Counted from the stretch's first letter, positions 25,242 through 33,533 are shown. The stretch is 64,000 nucleotides of DNA from UBA4416 sp038327195 (GCA_038327195.1 JBBQKU010000021.1:1-64000), one strand, 5' to 3'. Notes: generated from the letters alone by a model not told the origin. Numbers and translations: made by a program.

Positions 25242-25384
25242 ATATGAACAGTTGTTGGTTTCTAAGCTTACAAAATTAGTCAAATTAATGGTATTTAACC
25301 AATTATAAAAAAAATTATAAAGAATAAGGTGTTAATTAAATTAATTTACCGATATTTGCCTCCTAAATTTTAAAAAACAAGAAA

Positions 25385-25924
25385 ATGGCAGTAAAGATTA
25401 GACTACAAAGACACGGTAAGAAAGACGCAGCGTTTTTCCACGTGGTAGCAGCGGATGGTCGTGCACCAAGAGATGGAGCTTTTATCGAAAAATTAGGAAC
25501 TTACAATCCTAATACCAACCCAGCAACAATTGAATTAAATTTCGAAAACACATTAAAATGGTTACAAGATGGTGCTGAACCTACAGATACTTGTAAGGCT
25601 ATTTTATCGTACAAAGGAATTTTATTGAAAAAACACTTATTAGATGGTGTTAAAAAAGGTGCTTTAACTGCAGAACAAGTTGAAGAACGTTTTGCTAAAT
25701 GGCAAAATGAAAAAGCTGGAAAAATTAGTTCTAAAAAAGACGGTTTAATTACCGATGCTAAAAACAGTGTAGCTGCTAAATTCAAAGCAGAAACTGCCAG
25801 TAAAGATGCGAGAGCAGCTAAAATTGCCGCAAAAACTGCAGTAGTTGAAGAAACTCCAGTAGTTGAAGCTCAAGCTGAAGAAACTCCTGCAGCTGATGCT
25901 CCAGCAGAAAATACAGAAGCATAA
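25385..25924 (+). CDS. rpsP: 30S ribosomal protein S16
   Basis: Small-subunit ribosomal protein S16 with C-terminal extension, 179 residues (about 80 in E. coli, about 180 in many Bacteroidota). The conserved core is MAVKIRLQRHGKKDAAFFHVVAADGR with APRDGAFIEKLGTYNP, then a helical extension (ALTAEQVEERFAKWQNEK). A low-complexity Ala/Glu/Pro tail ends the protein (EETPVVEAQAEETPAADAP). It is not followed by rimM, unlike the common proteobacterial operon, and ends in a strong terminator. The start is preceded by a GATATTTG box at about 25351, close to the Bacteroidota -7 consensus. Confidence 0.97.
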   Translation: MAVKIRLQRHGKKDAAFFHVVAADGRAPRDGAFIEKLGTYNPNTNPATIELNFENTLKWLQDGAEPTDTCKAILSYKGILLKKHLLDGVKKGALTAEQVEERFAKWQNEKAGKISSKKDGLITDAKNSVAAKFKAETASKDARAAKIAAKTAVVEETPVVEAQAEETPAADAPAENTEA

Positions 25925-25944
25925 TTTTATTTAAAATACATTAA

Positions 25945-25978
25945 AAAAACCGATTTGAAATTCAAATCGGTTTTTTTT
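25945..25978. terminator. Bidirectional intrinsic terminator between rpsP and a kinase gene
   Basis: ACCGATTTGAA (25949-25959) pairs with TTCAAATCGGT (25961-25971) and is flanked by seven A on the left and eight T on the right. It can end rpsP transcription and the convergent histidine kinase gene. Confidence 0.92.
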
Positions 25979-26003
25979 GTGCCTTGAAAAATAAAAATTG
26001 AAA

Positions 26004-27506
26004 TTAGCCCCTTTTTAAATGAATTCTAAAAGTGGTTCCTTTATTTTCTTCGCTATGAAGTACGTATATTTTACCATGATGGTAATTTTCAATAATGCGT
26101 TTACACAAAGATAATCCTAAGCCCCATCCACGTTTTTTAGTTGTGTAGCCCGGTTCAAAAACTGATTTATGTTTTGATTTTGAAATACCTTTTCCGGTAT
26201 CAGTCAAATCAATACAAACACCTTCTGGAATTTCAGTTACTGTAATTTTTAATTCCCCTTTCCCATCCATAGCATCAACAGCATTTTTACATAGATTTTC
26301 AATAACCCATTCAAATAATGGTGCTGATAATTGAGTATGAATTTCAGTATTTGGAATCTCTAAATGATAGGCCACATTTTTTGAAGTACGTTGTTTTAAA
26401 TAATCAACTGCATTTTTTAAAATTGCACAAATATCCTCATCTTGTAACGTTGGTTGTGAACCAATTTTCGAAAAACGTTCAGTAATCATATACAAACGCA
26501 TAACATCTCTATTCATTTCATTCACAATAGATTCGTCTGTTCCATTTTCACGCAAATAATCTACCCATGCCATTAATGATGATAAAGGTGTACCCAACTG
26601 ATGAGCAGTTTCTTTGCTCATGCCAACCCACACTTGATCTTGTTCGGCTTTTCGAGCAGTGCTAAATAAAATATAAGCAATTAATAGAAATAAACCTATT
26701 ACTCCAAATTGTATGTATGGGTAATATTTTAATTGTGTAAGTAATGGAGATTGTTCGTAGAAAATATAATTTTTTGTCCCTTCGCCTAAATCAACTAATA
26801 ATGGTGTATTTTGACTTTCCATTAATAACAAAGTCGATTTTATTTTCAAATCATCACTAATTTTAATAGAATCAATATTCCCTGAAGCAATAATATGTTG
26901 TTTAGTAGAATCTGTATATATCACTGGCACTGCAGCACTATTAATAGCTACTTCTGAAATAAATGATTTTATTAAACTGTCAAAAACAACTTTAATATCA
27001 TTAAACAAACGACTGTCTTTATAATATAAATAATTTTTCTGCCCTTTATATACATCAATAACTACAGGTTGATACATCTTTTTTATTGCTTGCAATTCGT
27101 GCTGCATGCTTTCTTTATTGTTTGCTATAACGGAATCAAAATTTCGAGATGCAATTACTTTATCGTTATTATCTGTTAAAATTACAGGAACAGTTGTATT
27201 GTCTTGCAATACTTTTAATACAAATGAGATATCGGATAATTCATTATTTAATTGCTTTGTAGCTAAAGCATATAACTCGGCTTTTTTACGTTCTTCAGTT
27301 TGTAATTTTTGAAAAAGAACATTCGTAAATTTAACGAGCTTCGCTTTCTTTTGAACCGCATCGGCCCATAATTTTATTTTATTCTTTTCATCATTAGCAA
27401 TTGAATTAACTAGTTGATTGGTGTACCAAAGCGAAGTAAATACAATAACAAGTGCTACTATAAATAGTATCAATTTCCACTGTTGTTTTTTAGAATAAAT
27501 ATTCAT
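26004..27506 (-). CDS. Sensor histidine kinase
   Basis: Membrane sensor kinase of 500 residues. TM1 is at about 11-28, and a periplasmic domain of about 225 residues contains two similar halves (VPVILTDNNDKVIASRNFDS and VPVIYTDSTKQHIIASGNIDS). TM2 is at about 262-283, with no HAMP visible. The kinase core has the phosphoacceptor region GMSKETAHQLGTPLSSL, an N box (ENLCKNAVDAMDG), DTGKGI, and a G2 region (KKRGWGLGLSLCKRI). No response regulator is adjacent, so it is an orphan in this window. The duplicated periplasmic half suggests a tandem dCache/PAS-like ligand sensor. It is convergent with rpsP across a shared terminator. Confidence 0.9.
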   Translation of the reverse strand: MNIYSKKQQWKLILFIVALVIVFTSLWYTNQLVNSIANDEKNKIKLWADAVQKKAKLVKFTNVLFQKLQTEERKKAELYALATKQLNNELSDISFVLKVLQDNTTVPVILTDNNDKVIASRNFDSVIANNKESMQHELQAIKKMYQPVVIDVYKGQKNYLYYKDSRLFNDIKVVFDSLIKSFISEVAINSAAVPVIYTDSTKQHIIASGNIDSIKISDDLKIKSTLLLMESQNTPLLVDLGEGTKNYIFYEQSPLLTQLKYYPYIQFGVIGLFLLIAYILFSTARKAEQDQVWVGMSKETAHQLGTPLSSLMAWVDYLRENGTDESIVNEMNRDVMRLYMITERFSKIGSQPTLQDEDICAILKNAVDYLKQRTSKNVAYHLEIPNTEIHTQLSAPLFEWVIENLCKNAVDAMDGKGELKITVTEIPEGVCIDLTDTGKGISKSKHKSVFEPGYTTKKRGWGLGLSLCKRIIENYHHGKIYVLHSEENKGTTFRIHLKRG

Positions 27507-27615
27507 TATATGATTACAATTTACGAATTAAATTAACGTGAATTTAATAAGGATATTGTATTTTTTTAATAAACAGAAAATGTACAAACGAAATTATTAA
27601 TAGCCATAAAAATTA

Positions 27616-27865
27616 AACCCGTGTGAGGGATTGAAGTGGAAATCCTTTTTTGAGGCACGAAAAAAAGATTGAAGCGTAAAGTTCGACCCTTTTGGGGCAC
27701 GCTCAATTAATAATAATGATGATGATTTTGGCAAGTCTGGCAGTGGCCAGAACGGGCTGTCACTTCAAGTTTTTTAAATGTAAACATTTAAAAAAGCTTT
27801 CCGCTTGCATCTCTCTTGCAAGTTAAGGTTCCAATAAAATTATAATTTTCAGTTTATAAAAAAGT
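27616..27865. repeat. REP/BIME-like repeat unit 1
   Basis: First of three copies in a 734-bp gene-free stretch. It holds a plus-oriented module (GAGGGATTGAAGTGGAAATCC ... AAAAAAGATTGAAGCG, 27625-27710). A minus-oriented related module follows (27731-27823), built around TCTGGC-N4-GCCAGA and a palindrome TTTAAATGT/ACATTTAAA. The next unit begins 246 bp later. The two modules share half-motifs in opposite orientation. Confidence 0.75.
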
Positions 27866-28127
27866 CGCGTGAGGGATTGAATTGGAAATCCTTATTTGAG
27901 GCACGAAAAAAAGATTAAAGCGCAAAGCTCGACTCTTTTGAGGCACGCCCAAATAATAATAATAATAATAATAATAATGATGATGATTTTGGCAAGTCTG
28001 GCGGTGGCCAGAACGGGCTGTCACTTCAAGTTTTTTTTAATGTAAACATTTAAAAAAGCTTTCCGCTTGCATCCCTCTTGCAAGTTAAGATTCCAGTAAA
28101 ATTTTAATTTTCAGTTTATAAAAAACC
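27866..28127. repeat. REP/BIME-like repeat unit 2
   Basis: Second copy, about 90 percent identical to the first by eye. It is longer (period 262) because of a trinucleotide run, nine AAT followed by three GAT (27952-27987), between the plus and minus modules. This run is short in unit 1. Confidence 0.75.
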
Positions 28128-28218
28128 CGCGTGAGGGATTGTAGTGAAAATCCTTTTTTGAGGCACGAAAAAAAGATTGAAGCGCAAAGCCCGACCCTTT
28201 TGGGGCACGCCCAAATAA
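28128..28218. repeat. REP/BIME-like repeat unit 3, truncated
   Basis: Contains only the plus-oriented module and stops after GGGGCACGCCCAAATAAT, just before the stop codon of the SDR gene. The minus-oriented module is absent. Confidence 0.7.
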
Positions 28219-28240
28219 TTAAATCGTCAAAAAAAAGGGA

Positions 28241-29029
28241 TTATAAACAACCTGTTCTTCCGCCATCAACTGGTAAATTAATGCCAGTAATGTAGGATGC
28301 GGAAGGTGAAGCTAAAAAACACACTGCATTTGCAATTTCTGAAGCTTCTGCAAAACGAGCCATTGGTATTTCAGAAATCATTTCTTTAGTAACGTCATCC
28401 TTTGCATGGCCAGTTTTTGCGGATTTATTATCAATAATATTGCTCAAACGTTGCGTAGCAGTAGCGCCTGGCAAAACATTATTTACGGTAATATTAAATT
28501 TAGCAACTTCACTTGCTAATGTTTTACTCCAATTGGCAACAGCAGCTCTAATTGTATTTGACACACCTAAATTTGCTAAAGGTTGTTTTACGGATGTAGA
28601 AATAATATTTATAATACGACCATATTTTGCATTCTTCATGCTTTCTAAACAAGCCTGAGCCATAATATGATTGCATATTAAATGGTTATTAAATGCAGAT
28701 AAAAATTCTTCTGTCTTCGCTAAATGAATTGGACCTGCCGGAGGACCACCTGTATTATTAATTAAAATATGAACCAATGGTTGACGCTGCAAATACGCTT
28801 CCACAATTTGTTTTAATTCTTCAGGCTTACTAAAATCCACACACAAATACGAGTGCAATTGACCTAAAGAAGTGCTTAATTCTTGTTTAGTTATTTTTAA
28901 AGCATCTTCATTACGAGCAATTAATGTAACGCTTGCGCCTAAGTTTGCTAATTCCAAAGCAATTGCTTTTCCAATACCTTGTGTGCTTCCGCAAACAATA
29001 GCGTGTTTGTTTTTTAAATCTAAATTCAT
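28241..29029 (-). CDS. SDR-family oxidoreductase lacking the YxxxK pair
   Basis: Short-chain dehydrogenase/reductase of 262 residues with a Rossmann fold. The cofactor loop is CGSTQGIGKAIALEL (TGxxxGIG form), and LINNTGGPPAGP replaces the NNAG motif. The normal catalytic segment (YxxxK) reads LGVSNTIRAAVANWSKTLASE, with no Tyr or Lys in the expected places. The C-terminus has VNNVLPGATATQRL and SYITGINLPVDGG. This belongs to a recurring FabG-like SDR subgroup with LSNxxRAA at that place; whether it is catalytic is unclear. The tRNA deaminase gene lies 12 nt upstream on the same strand. No substrate is proposed. Confidence 0.85.
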   Translation of the reverse strand: MNLDLKNKHAIVCGSTQGIGKAIALELANLGASVTLIARNEDALKITKQELSTSLGQLHSYLCVDFSKPEELKQIVEAYLQRQPLVHILINNTGGPPAGPIHLAKTEEFLSAFNNHLICNHIMAQACLESMKNAKYGRIINIISTSVKQPLANLGVSNTIRAAVANWSKTLASEVAKFNITVNNVLPGATATQRLSNIIDNKSAKTGHAKDDVTKEMISEIPMARFAEASEIANAVCFLASPSASYITGINLPVDGGRTGCL

Positions 29030-29041
29030 AGTAATTTGTTT

Positions 29042-29485
29042 TTATTTTCTTTTTAACGCAAAAAAATCTTTTAATATTGTGGAACACTCTACTTCTAAAA
29101 TGCCTTTAACTATTATTGTTTTTGGGTGTAACACAGATTGATTTAATTTAGAAAAACCTCTTTTATCATCACTAGCCCCATAAACTATTTTAGTAATATG
29201 ACTCCAATATAACGCTCCGGCACACATTATACAAGGCTCCAATGTAACGTATAAAATACAATCATTTAAATATTTACCACCAATAAAATTTGCAGCAGAA
29301 GTAATAGCTTGCATTTCTGCGTGAGCTGTTACATCATTCAACAATTCAGTTAAATTATGAGCACGTGCAATTATTTTATTTTCAGCAACTATAACAACAC
29401 CAACTGGCACTTCATCTGAATCATATGCTTTTCTGGCCTCTTTCAAGGCTTCATTCATAAAATATTCGTCGCTGTATAATTCCAT
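29042..29485 (-). CDS. tadA: tRNA adenosine deaminase-type nucleoside deaminase
   Basis: Zinc-dependent cytidine/deoxycytidylate deaminase fold, 147 residues, the size of TadA. The zinc site is HAEMQAI (His and the proton-shuttle Glu) and PCIMCAGAL (two Cys ligands). The N-terminus FMNEALKEARKAYDSDEVPVGVVIV is typical. TadA edits A34 to inosine in tRNA-Arg(ACG), an essential step; guanine deaminase relatives look similar, so the assignment is likely rather than certain. It is in a same-strand run gltX, tadA, SDR, but the 65-bp gap to gltX leaves room for a separate promoter. Confidence 0.88.
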   Translation of the reverse strand: MELYSDEYFMNEALKEARKAYDSDEVPVGVVIVAENKIIARAHNLTELLNDVTAHAEMQAITSAANFIGGKYLNDCILYVTLEPCIMCAGALYWSHITKIVYGASDDKRGFSKLNQSVLHPKTIIVKGILEVECSTILKDFFALKRK

Positions 29486-29550
29486 GTTATTTGTTTAAAT
29501 AATATCATTAATAGTTTATGATATTACTTTTTCTTTCAATAGAGCAATAT

Positions 29551-31068
29551 TTATAATTTAGATAAAGCATTATTCAATCTGCTTATCACTTCTTCTTTAC
29601 CAATTAAAGTTAGCATATCAAACAATTGAGCACCTCCAGCAACTCCTGTGGTTAAAACACGAACCAATTGCATATCAATTTTACCCAATTCGGGTTCTAC
29701 TTCTGTAAATAAATTATGGATTGAATCAATACTCCATACATCCAACGTTGCTAACTTTTCAGTTAATTTCGTGTAAGTTAATTTAGATGTCTCATTCCAT
29801 TTTTTAGCCATTACTTTTTCATCATAGTTTGTTGGTGCTACAAAAAAATATGAACCTAAATCGTAAAATTCATTTACAAAATGAGCTTTCTCTTTTACTA
29901 ACCTGCAAAATTCAACTACAAAATCCTTATCTTTTTTTATACCTTTCTCTTCTAACAATGGCATAACCGATTCCGCTAACTCTTCGTTGGTGCGCATTCG
30001 TAGATATTGTTGATTAAACCATTTTGTTTTTTCAGGATCAAATTTAGCCCCCGATTTATTTACACGCTCAAAAGAAAATTCATTTATCAATTCCTCTCTT
30101 GTCAAAATTTCTCTGTTGTCACCTGGATTCCAACCTAATAACGCTAACATATTTATAAATGCGTCAGCAGTAAATCCTGATTCGCGGTAACCAATATAAC
30201 TTTCGCCAGTACGTTCATCATGCCAGTTAATTGGAAACATAGGTAGTCCTGATTTATCTCTTTTAGAAAGTTTTCCGTTACCATCAGGTTTTAAAATTAA
30301 TGGTAGATGAGCTAATAAAGGCATTTCAGATTCTAATCCTAAATAACGGTAAATTAAAACATGTGATGGAGCACTTGGCAGCCATTCTTCACCACGAACA
30401 GCATGTGTGATTTTCATTTCAATATCATCTACAATATGAGCTAAATGATACGTTGGCATACCATCAGATTTTAATAAAACTTTATCATCAACCTGACTTG
30501 AATTTACAGTTACCCAACCACGAATGATATCATGAAAACGAATTTCTTCATTACGTGGAACTTTTAAACGAATGACATAAGGTACACCACTTTCTAATAA
30601 TTTTTCAACTTCATCAGAACTTAAAGCCAATGAGTTTTTCATATTTTGACGAGTAACAGCGTTGTATTGAGGAGCTACAACCTTTGCCGCTTCTAATTTT
30701 TTACGCATTTCATCTAATTCTTCAGATGTATCAAAAGCCAAATAAGCGTGTCCTGACTCTATTAATTTATCAGCATACTTTTTATAAATGCCTAACTCTT
30801 TTCTTTCACTTTGTCTATAAGGCGCATAAGGGCCGTCACCAAAACCAACACCTTCGTTTGGCTCTATACCACACCATTTTAAAGCGGCTATTATGTATTC
30901 TTCAGCACCATTTACATAACGTGTTTGGTCAGTATCTTCAATACGTAACACAAAATCACCACCATGTTTTTTTGCAAACAAATAACTAAATAATGCTGTG
31001 CGCACTCCACCCATATGCAAGCCTCCAGTTGGGCTAGGTGCAAAACGTAATCTTACTTTTTTTTCCAT
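29551..31068 (-). CDS. gltX: Glutamyl-tRNA synthetase
   Basis: Class I aminoacyl-tRNA synthetase, 505 residues, charging tRNA-Glu in the cytoplasm. The HIGH-type signature is FAPSPTGGLHMGGVRTAL near the N-terminus, and the KMSKS-type loop is KLSKRDKSGLP. Other family blocks are LRIEDTDQTRY, DDKVLLKSDGMPTYHLAHIVDD, and HAVRGEEWLPSAPSH. The C-terminal helical anticodon-binding domain is complete, ending LNNALSKL. A promoter box (TATCTTTG) lies 16 nt ahead of the ATG. It is divergent from the unrecognised 324-residue gene. Confidence 0.97.
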   Translation of the reverse strand: MEKKVRLRFAPSPTGGLHMGGVRTALFSYLFAKKHGGDFVLRIEDTDQTRYVNGAEEYIIAALKWCGIEPNEGVGFGDGPYAPYRQSERKELGIYKKYADKLIESGHAYLAFDTSEELDEMRKKLEAAKVVAPQYNAVTRQNMKNSLALSSDEVEKLLESGVPYVIRLKVPRNEEIRFHDIIRGWVTVNSSQVDDKVLLKSDGMPTYHLAHIVDDIEMKITHAVRGEEWLPSAPSHVLIYRYLGLESEMPLLAHLPLILKPDGNGKLSKRDKSGLPMFPINWHDERTGESYIGYRESGFTADAFINMLALLGWNPGDNREILTREELINEFSFERVNKSGAKFDPEKTKWFNQQYLRMRTNEELAESVMPLLEEKGIKKDKDFVVEFCRLVKEKAHFVNEFYDLGSYFFVAPTNYDEKVMAKKWNETSKLTYTKLTEKLATLDVWSIDSIHNLFTEVEPELGKIDMQLVRVLTTGVAGGAQLFDMLTLIGKEEVISRLNNALSKL

Positions 31069-31084
31069 AATACTAAATAAGGTA

Positions 31085-31092
31085 CAAAGATA
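31085..31092 (-). promoter_or_regulatory. -7 promoter element of gltX
   Basis: TATCTTTG on the minus strand, an exact TAnnTTTG match, ending 16 nt before the gltX ATG; no well-spaced TTTG is seen upstream. Confidence 0.55.
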
Positions 31093-31148
31093 TTATTTAC
31101 AACGGTTTTAAGAAAAATAAGTAACTTCACTTAACAAAAAAATATAAC

Positions 31149-32123
31149 ATGCAGAATTCGTCATTTAACCCATTTTTATTTTACAGCAATCAATTACAAG
31201 CTTTATTTGCAAAAGCAGCTTTACAAAAAAATCCTGCTTTATGGCTTTATAATAACAATGCACGTACAGCATTATTTATGCTTGAAGCACTTACTAAATT
31301 GCACAACGAAGCGTTTGATGAGAAAATATTTAGTAAATGGAATAATCGTTTTAAGAAATTAGAAGATGAATTAGGCCAAATGGATTATTATATAGAATTT
31401 GAAAAAGAATTTAAAACAAAAAAAAAAATTCCTAAAGAAATATCTATTTTTTTAAACTCAGCTATTACAGCTAGCGCCGAAAGTTTAAACCAACGATTAA
31501 TTAATAAAGGATGGTTGAATGGAAAATTATTAGATTTTAATGTAAAAATTTCAAAATTTTATTGCCAATATGATGAGGCTTATTTAAATGAAATAAAATT
31601 TGCTTTGCATGAAGAGCTACAAAAAATAATTTTGTTTTGCGAAAAACTGAATTATTCGTTTACGGATTTAGAAAAGGAAGTACATGAATTACGCCGAAAA
31701 TTACGTTGGATAAGTATATATGGACAAGCCTTTAACGGTTTAATTCAATTAAAAAAATCATCTAAAAAACCAAGCTACAAAACAAATTATTTTACAAAAC
31801 AAATTTTAACTTCCCCATATAATAAATTACCTACTAGACCAAAAGGAACGGCGATATTGGAGTATGATAGTAATTCGTTTTTTGCATTAAGTTATGTGAT
31901 TAAAGAATTAGGTGTTTTAAAAGACAATGGTTTGAAAATAGAAATTACCACACAAGCCTTTGCCAAAACAGAAAATATAACAGAAGTTCAAGCAAATGAA
32001 AAAGCTCTAAAAGCATTAGGATTAAAATTAAATACAGAGACAGAAATTTTAAAAACGGCTTCAGATCTCCTATTTACTAGTTTATCGAAAGATAAAATTT
32101 TGAATGGATTATTAGTGGGATAA
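31149..32123 (+). CDS. Helical protein of unknown function, weakly CHAD-like
   Basis: Not firmly recognised. It has 324 residues, no signal peptide or membrane segment, and is almost entirely alpha-helical and basic. The segment HELRRKLRWISIYGQAFNGL and the earlier FKKLEDELGQMDYYIEFEKEF resemble the conserved His/Arg/Lys helices of CHAD domains, which bind polyphosphate, but the match is weak. The C-terminal 17 residues (LLFTSLSKDKILNGLLVG) are encoded by one copy of a 43-bp direct repeat. A second copy 900 bp downstream still encodes LFTSLSKDKILNGLLVK and a stop. The original 3' end of this gene therefore seems to lie beyond an inserted two-gene segment. Confidence 0.7.
   Translation: MQNSSFNPFLFYSNQLQALFAKAALQKNPALWLYNNNARTALFMLEALTKLHNEAFDEKIFSKWNNRFKKLEDELGQMDYYIEFEKEFKTKKKIPKEISIFLNSAITASAESLNQRLINKGWLNGKLLDFNVKISKFYCQYDEAYLNEIKFALHEELQKIILFCEKLNYSFTDLEKEVHELRRKLRWISIYGQAFNGLIQLKKSSKKPSYKTNYFTKQILTSPYNKLPTRPKGTAILEYDSNSFFALSYVIKELGVLKDNGLKIEITTQAFAKTENITEVQANEKALKALGLKLNTETEILKTASDLLFTSLSKDKILNGLLVG
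32068..32110 (+). repeat. 43-bp direct repeat, left copy
   Basis: Identical over 43 bp to 32968-33010, exactly 900 bp away. This copy is the functional 3' end of the 324-residue gene. The sequence begins TCCTATTTACTAG and ends TTTTGAATGGATT. Confidence 0.92.
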
Positions 32124-32158
32124 ATAATTTAGATACAACAAAAATTAAAGTATAACAA

Positions 32159-32629
32159 ATGAAAATATTCATTATAGCATTTTTTATTCAAATATTTTTT
32201 TCGGAACAAATATTTTGCCAAAAACATGAAAAAAATCAAATAACTAATATTTCTTTTGAATTCAATAAAGCTAAGTCAAGAAGACATAAATTGCTAATTG
32301 AAATTAATCTATTAGATTCAATTGCAGAAGTAAAAGTTAAAGATAACTTTTCGGATTTAGATACTGCTTTCAAAATCACAAGTTTCCAGTTTGAGGCTAT
32401 AGTAGAGTCAATTATAAAGATTAAATCAAAAGACATAATTGAATCTATGAAATACATGGGAGTTGACGGTTCAACAAGCACTATTGAATTTGGCAACTAT
32501 CAAAATTTCATTTCATATAAAATATGGGAAATAAATTCAGATGTGAATAATAGAAAACTAAATGATTATCTGAATACATGCAAATTGATATTTAAAACTT
32601 GCAACGTGGAAATTAAAAAATACTTATAG
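32159..32629 (+). CDS. Small secreted protein of unknown function (repeat-flanked cassette)
   Basis: Not recognised. It has 156 residues. A signal peptide (MKIFIIAFFIQIFFSEQIFC) is probably cleaved before QKHEKNQ; the Cys at the end of the hydrophobic run is not in a convincing lipobox (QIFC). The mature part is an alpha/beta mix with ISFEFNKAKSRRHKLLIEINLLD and EIKKYL at the end, and contains two cysteines near the C-terminus. It lies wholly inside the segment bounded by the 43-bp direct repeats. It is followed 25 nt later by a small membrane protein gene with which it is probably co-transcribed. No toxin or immunity motif is visible. Confidence 0.6.
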   Translation: MKIFIIAFFIQIFFSEQIFCQKHEKNQITNISFEFNKAKSRRHKLLIEINLLDSIAEVKVKDNFSDLDTAFKITSFQFEAIVESIIKIKSKDIIESMKYMGVDGSTSTIEFGNYQNFISYKIWEINSDVNNRKLNDYLNTCKLIFKTCNVEIKKYL

Positions 32630-32654
32630 ATTGTTAAATTTTTGCAAAAAAAAC

Positions 32655-32954
32655 ATGAAGAACTTTAATTTAGAAAGATTTATAATTTATTCAGTTGGAA
32701 TTTGGCTTTTATTAATCCCAAGTTTTGCCGCTATAATTGCTAAAGAAGAAGGTACCCTTGGAACAAATATTATTTGGATAGCCTTTGAAAAATTGTTTTA
32801 TATTCTTCGTTTTCCTTTACATACTATTATTCAAGCATTTGGATTTATAATTGACGCTAAAATTTATTTTCTTGGTGTTTTAATTAATTGCTTATTTTAT
32901 AGCTTATTAATTGAAAGACTTATTTCGTTTTTAAAATTATATACAAAAAAGTAA
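32655..32954 (+). CDS. Small membrane protein (repeat-flanked cassette)
   Basis: Not recognised. It has 99 residues from MKNFNLERFI; an in-frame ATG 8 codons upstream is possible but less likely because it adds only LNFCKKN. Three hydrophobic segments are visible: about 9-27 (IIYSVGIWLLLIPSFAAII), 38-64 with Phe-rich character, and 70-90 (IYFLGVLINCLFYSLLIE), ending in a Lys-rich tail (KLYTKK). It is the second gene of the segment bounded by 43-bp repeats. A secreted-protein/membrane-protein pair might work together, but no family is recognised and the link is positional. Confidence 0.6.
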   Translation: MKNFNLERFIIYSVGIWLLLIPSFAAIIAKEEGTLGTNIIWIAFEKLFYILRFPLHTIIQAFGFIIDAKIYFLGVLINCLFYSLLIERLISFLKLYTKK

Positions 32955-32967
32955 AACAAAAATGCAT

Positions 32968-33010
32968 TCCTATTTACTAGTTTATCGAAAGATAAAATTT
33001 TGAATGGATT
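32968..33010 (+). repeat. 43-bp direct repeat, right copy
   Basis: Second copy of the sequence at 32068-32110. It and the few bases beyond it still encode the C-terminus and stop of the 324-residue protein, but are cut off from the rest of that gene. Beyond the exact repeat the copies stay similar for about 15 bp. Confidence 0.92.
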
Positions 33011-33034
33011 GTTGGTTAAATAAAAATTCTAATA

Positions 33035-33496
33035 ATGAATAATGATTTTATAATTAGAAACTTTAAAATTTCAGATAAAGAATCGGTGTTAAATTTAATA
33101 CGTTTAAATACTCCAAAATATTTTTCTGTAAATGAAGAGAAAGATCTTGATTATTATTTAGATAACGAAATAGATGATTATTTTGTGGTTGAAATTAATG
33201 AACAAATAGTTGGAAGTGGAGGCATTAATTTTAAAAACAACAAAAGTATAGGAGTTATAAGTTGGGATATTATAAATCCTAATTTTCAAGGAAAATCAAT
33301 TGGTTCTGCACTTTTGAAATATAGAATTGAAAAACTGAAACAATTTTCAGAAGTTCAACAAATTATAGTAAGAACCTCGCAACAAGCCAATAAATTTTAT
33401 GAAAAGAATGGCTTTAAGCTCATTGAAATTATAGAAGATTATTGGGATAAAGGCTTTGATTTGTACTATATGAAATACATTAATTCAATTGTTTAA
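33035..33496 (+). CDS. GNAT-family N-acetyltransferase
   Basis: Acetyl-CoA-dependent acetyltransferase of 153 residues. The N-terminus is FIIRNFKISDKESVLNLI, typical of GNAT beta1/alpha1. The acetyl-CoA motif A is QGKSIGSALLKYRIEKLK (Q/RxxGxG/A form, about residues 87-104), followed by IIVRTSQQANKFYEKNGFKLIEI (motif B, NxxAxxFYxKxGF form). No substrate-specific sequence is evident. It starts 24 nt after the right copy of the 43-bp repeat, so it was probably the original downstream neighbour of the 324-residue gene. Confidence 0.9.
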   Translation: MNNDFIIRNFKISDKESVLNLIRLNTPKYFSVNEEKDLDYYLDNEIDDYFVVEINEQIVGSGGINFKNNKSIGVISWDIINPNFQGKSIGSALLKYRIEKLKQFSEVQQIIVRTSQQANKFYEKNGFKLIEIIEDYWDKGFDLYYMKYINSIV

Positions 33497-33533
33497 TCCC
33501 TAATTATATATTATTTTAGTCGGATTTATATAA

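Noticed and set aside
24414..25283. An upstream start for the universal stress protein at 25283
   Set aside because: A TAnnTTTG box lies between that ATG and the family-consistent start at 25241, so the longer form is unlikely to be transcribed.
25437..25450. CCACGTGG in rpsP as a parS site near the parAB genes
   Set aside because: It lies inside conserved S16 codons (HVV), appears once and lacks the flanking symmetry of parS, so it is probably coincidence. No parS was found elsewhere in the window.
27616..28218. The repeat array as a CRISPR array
   Set aside because: Units are about 250 bp with no short repeat/unique spacer pattern, and no cas genes are nearby.
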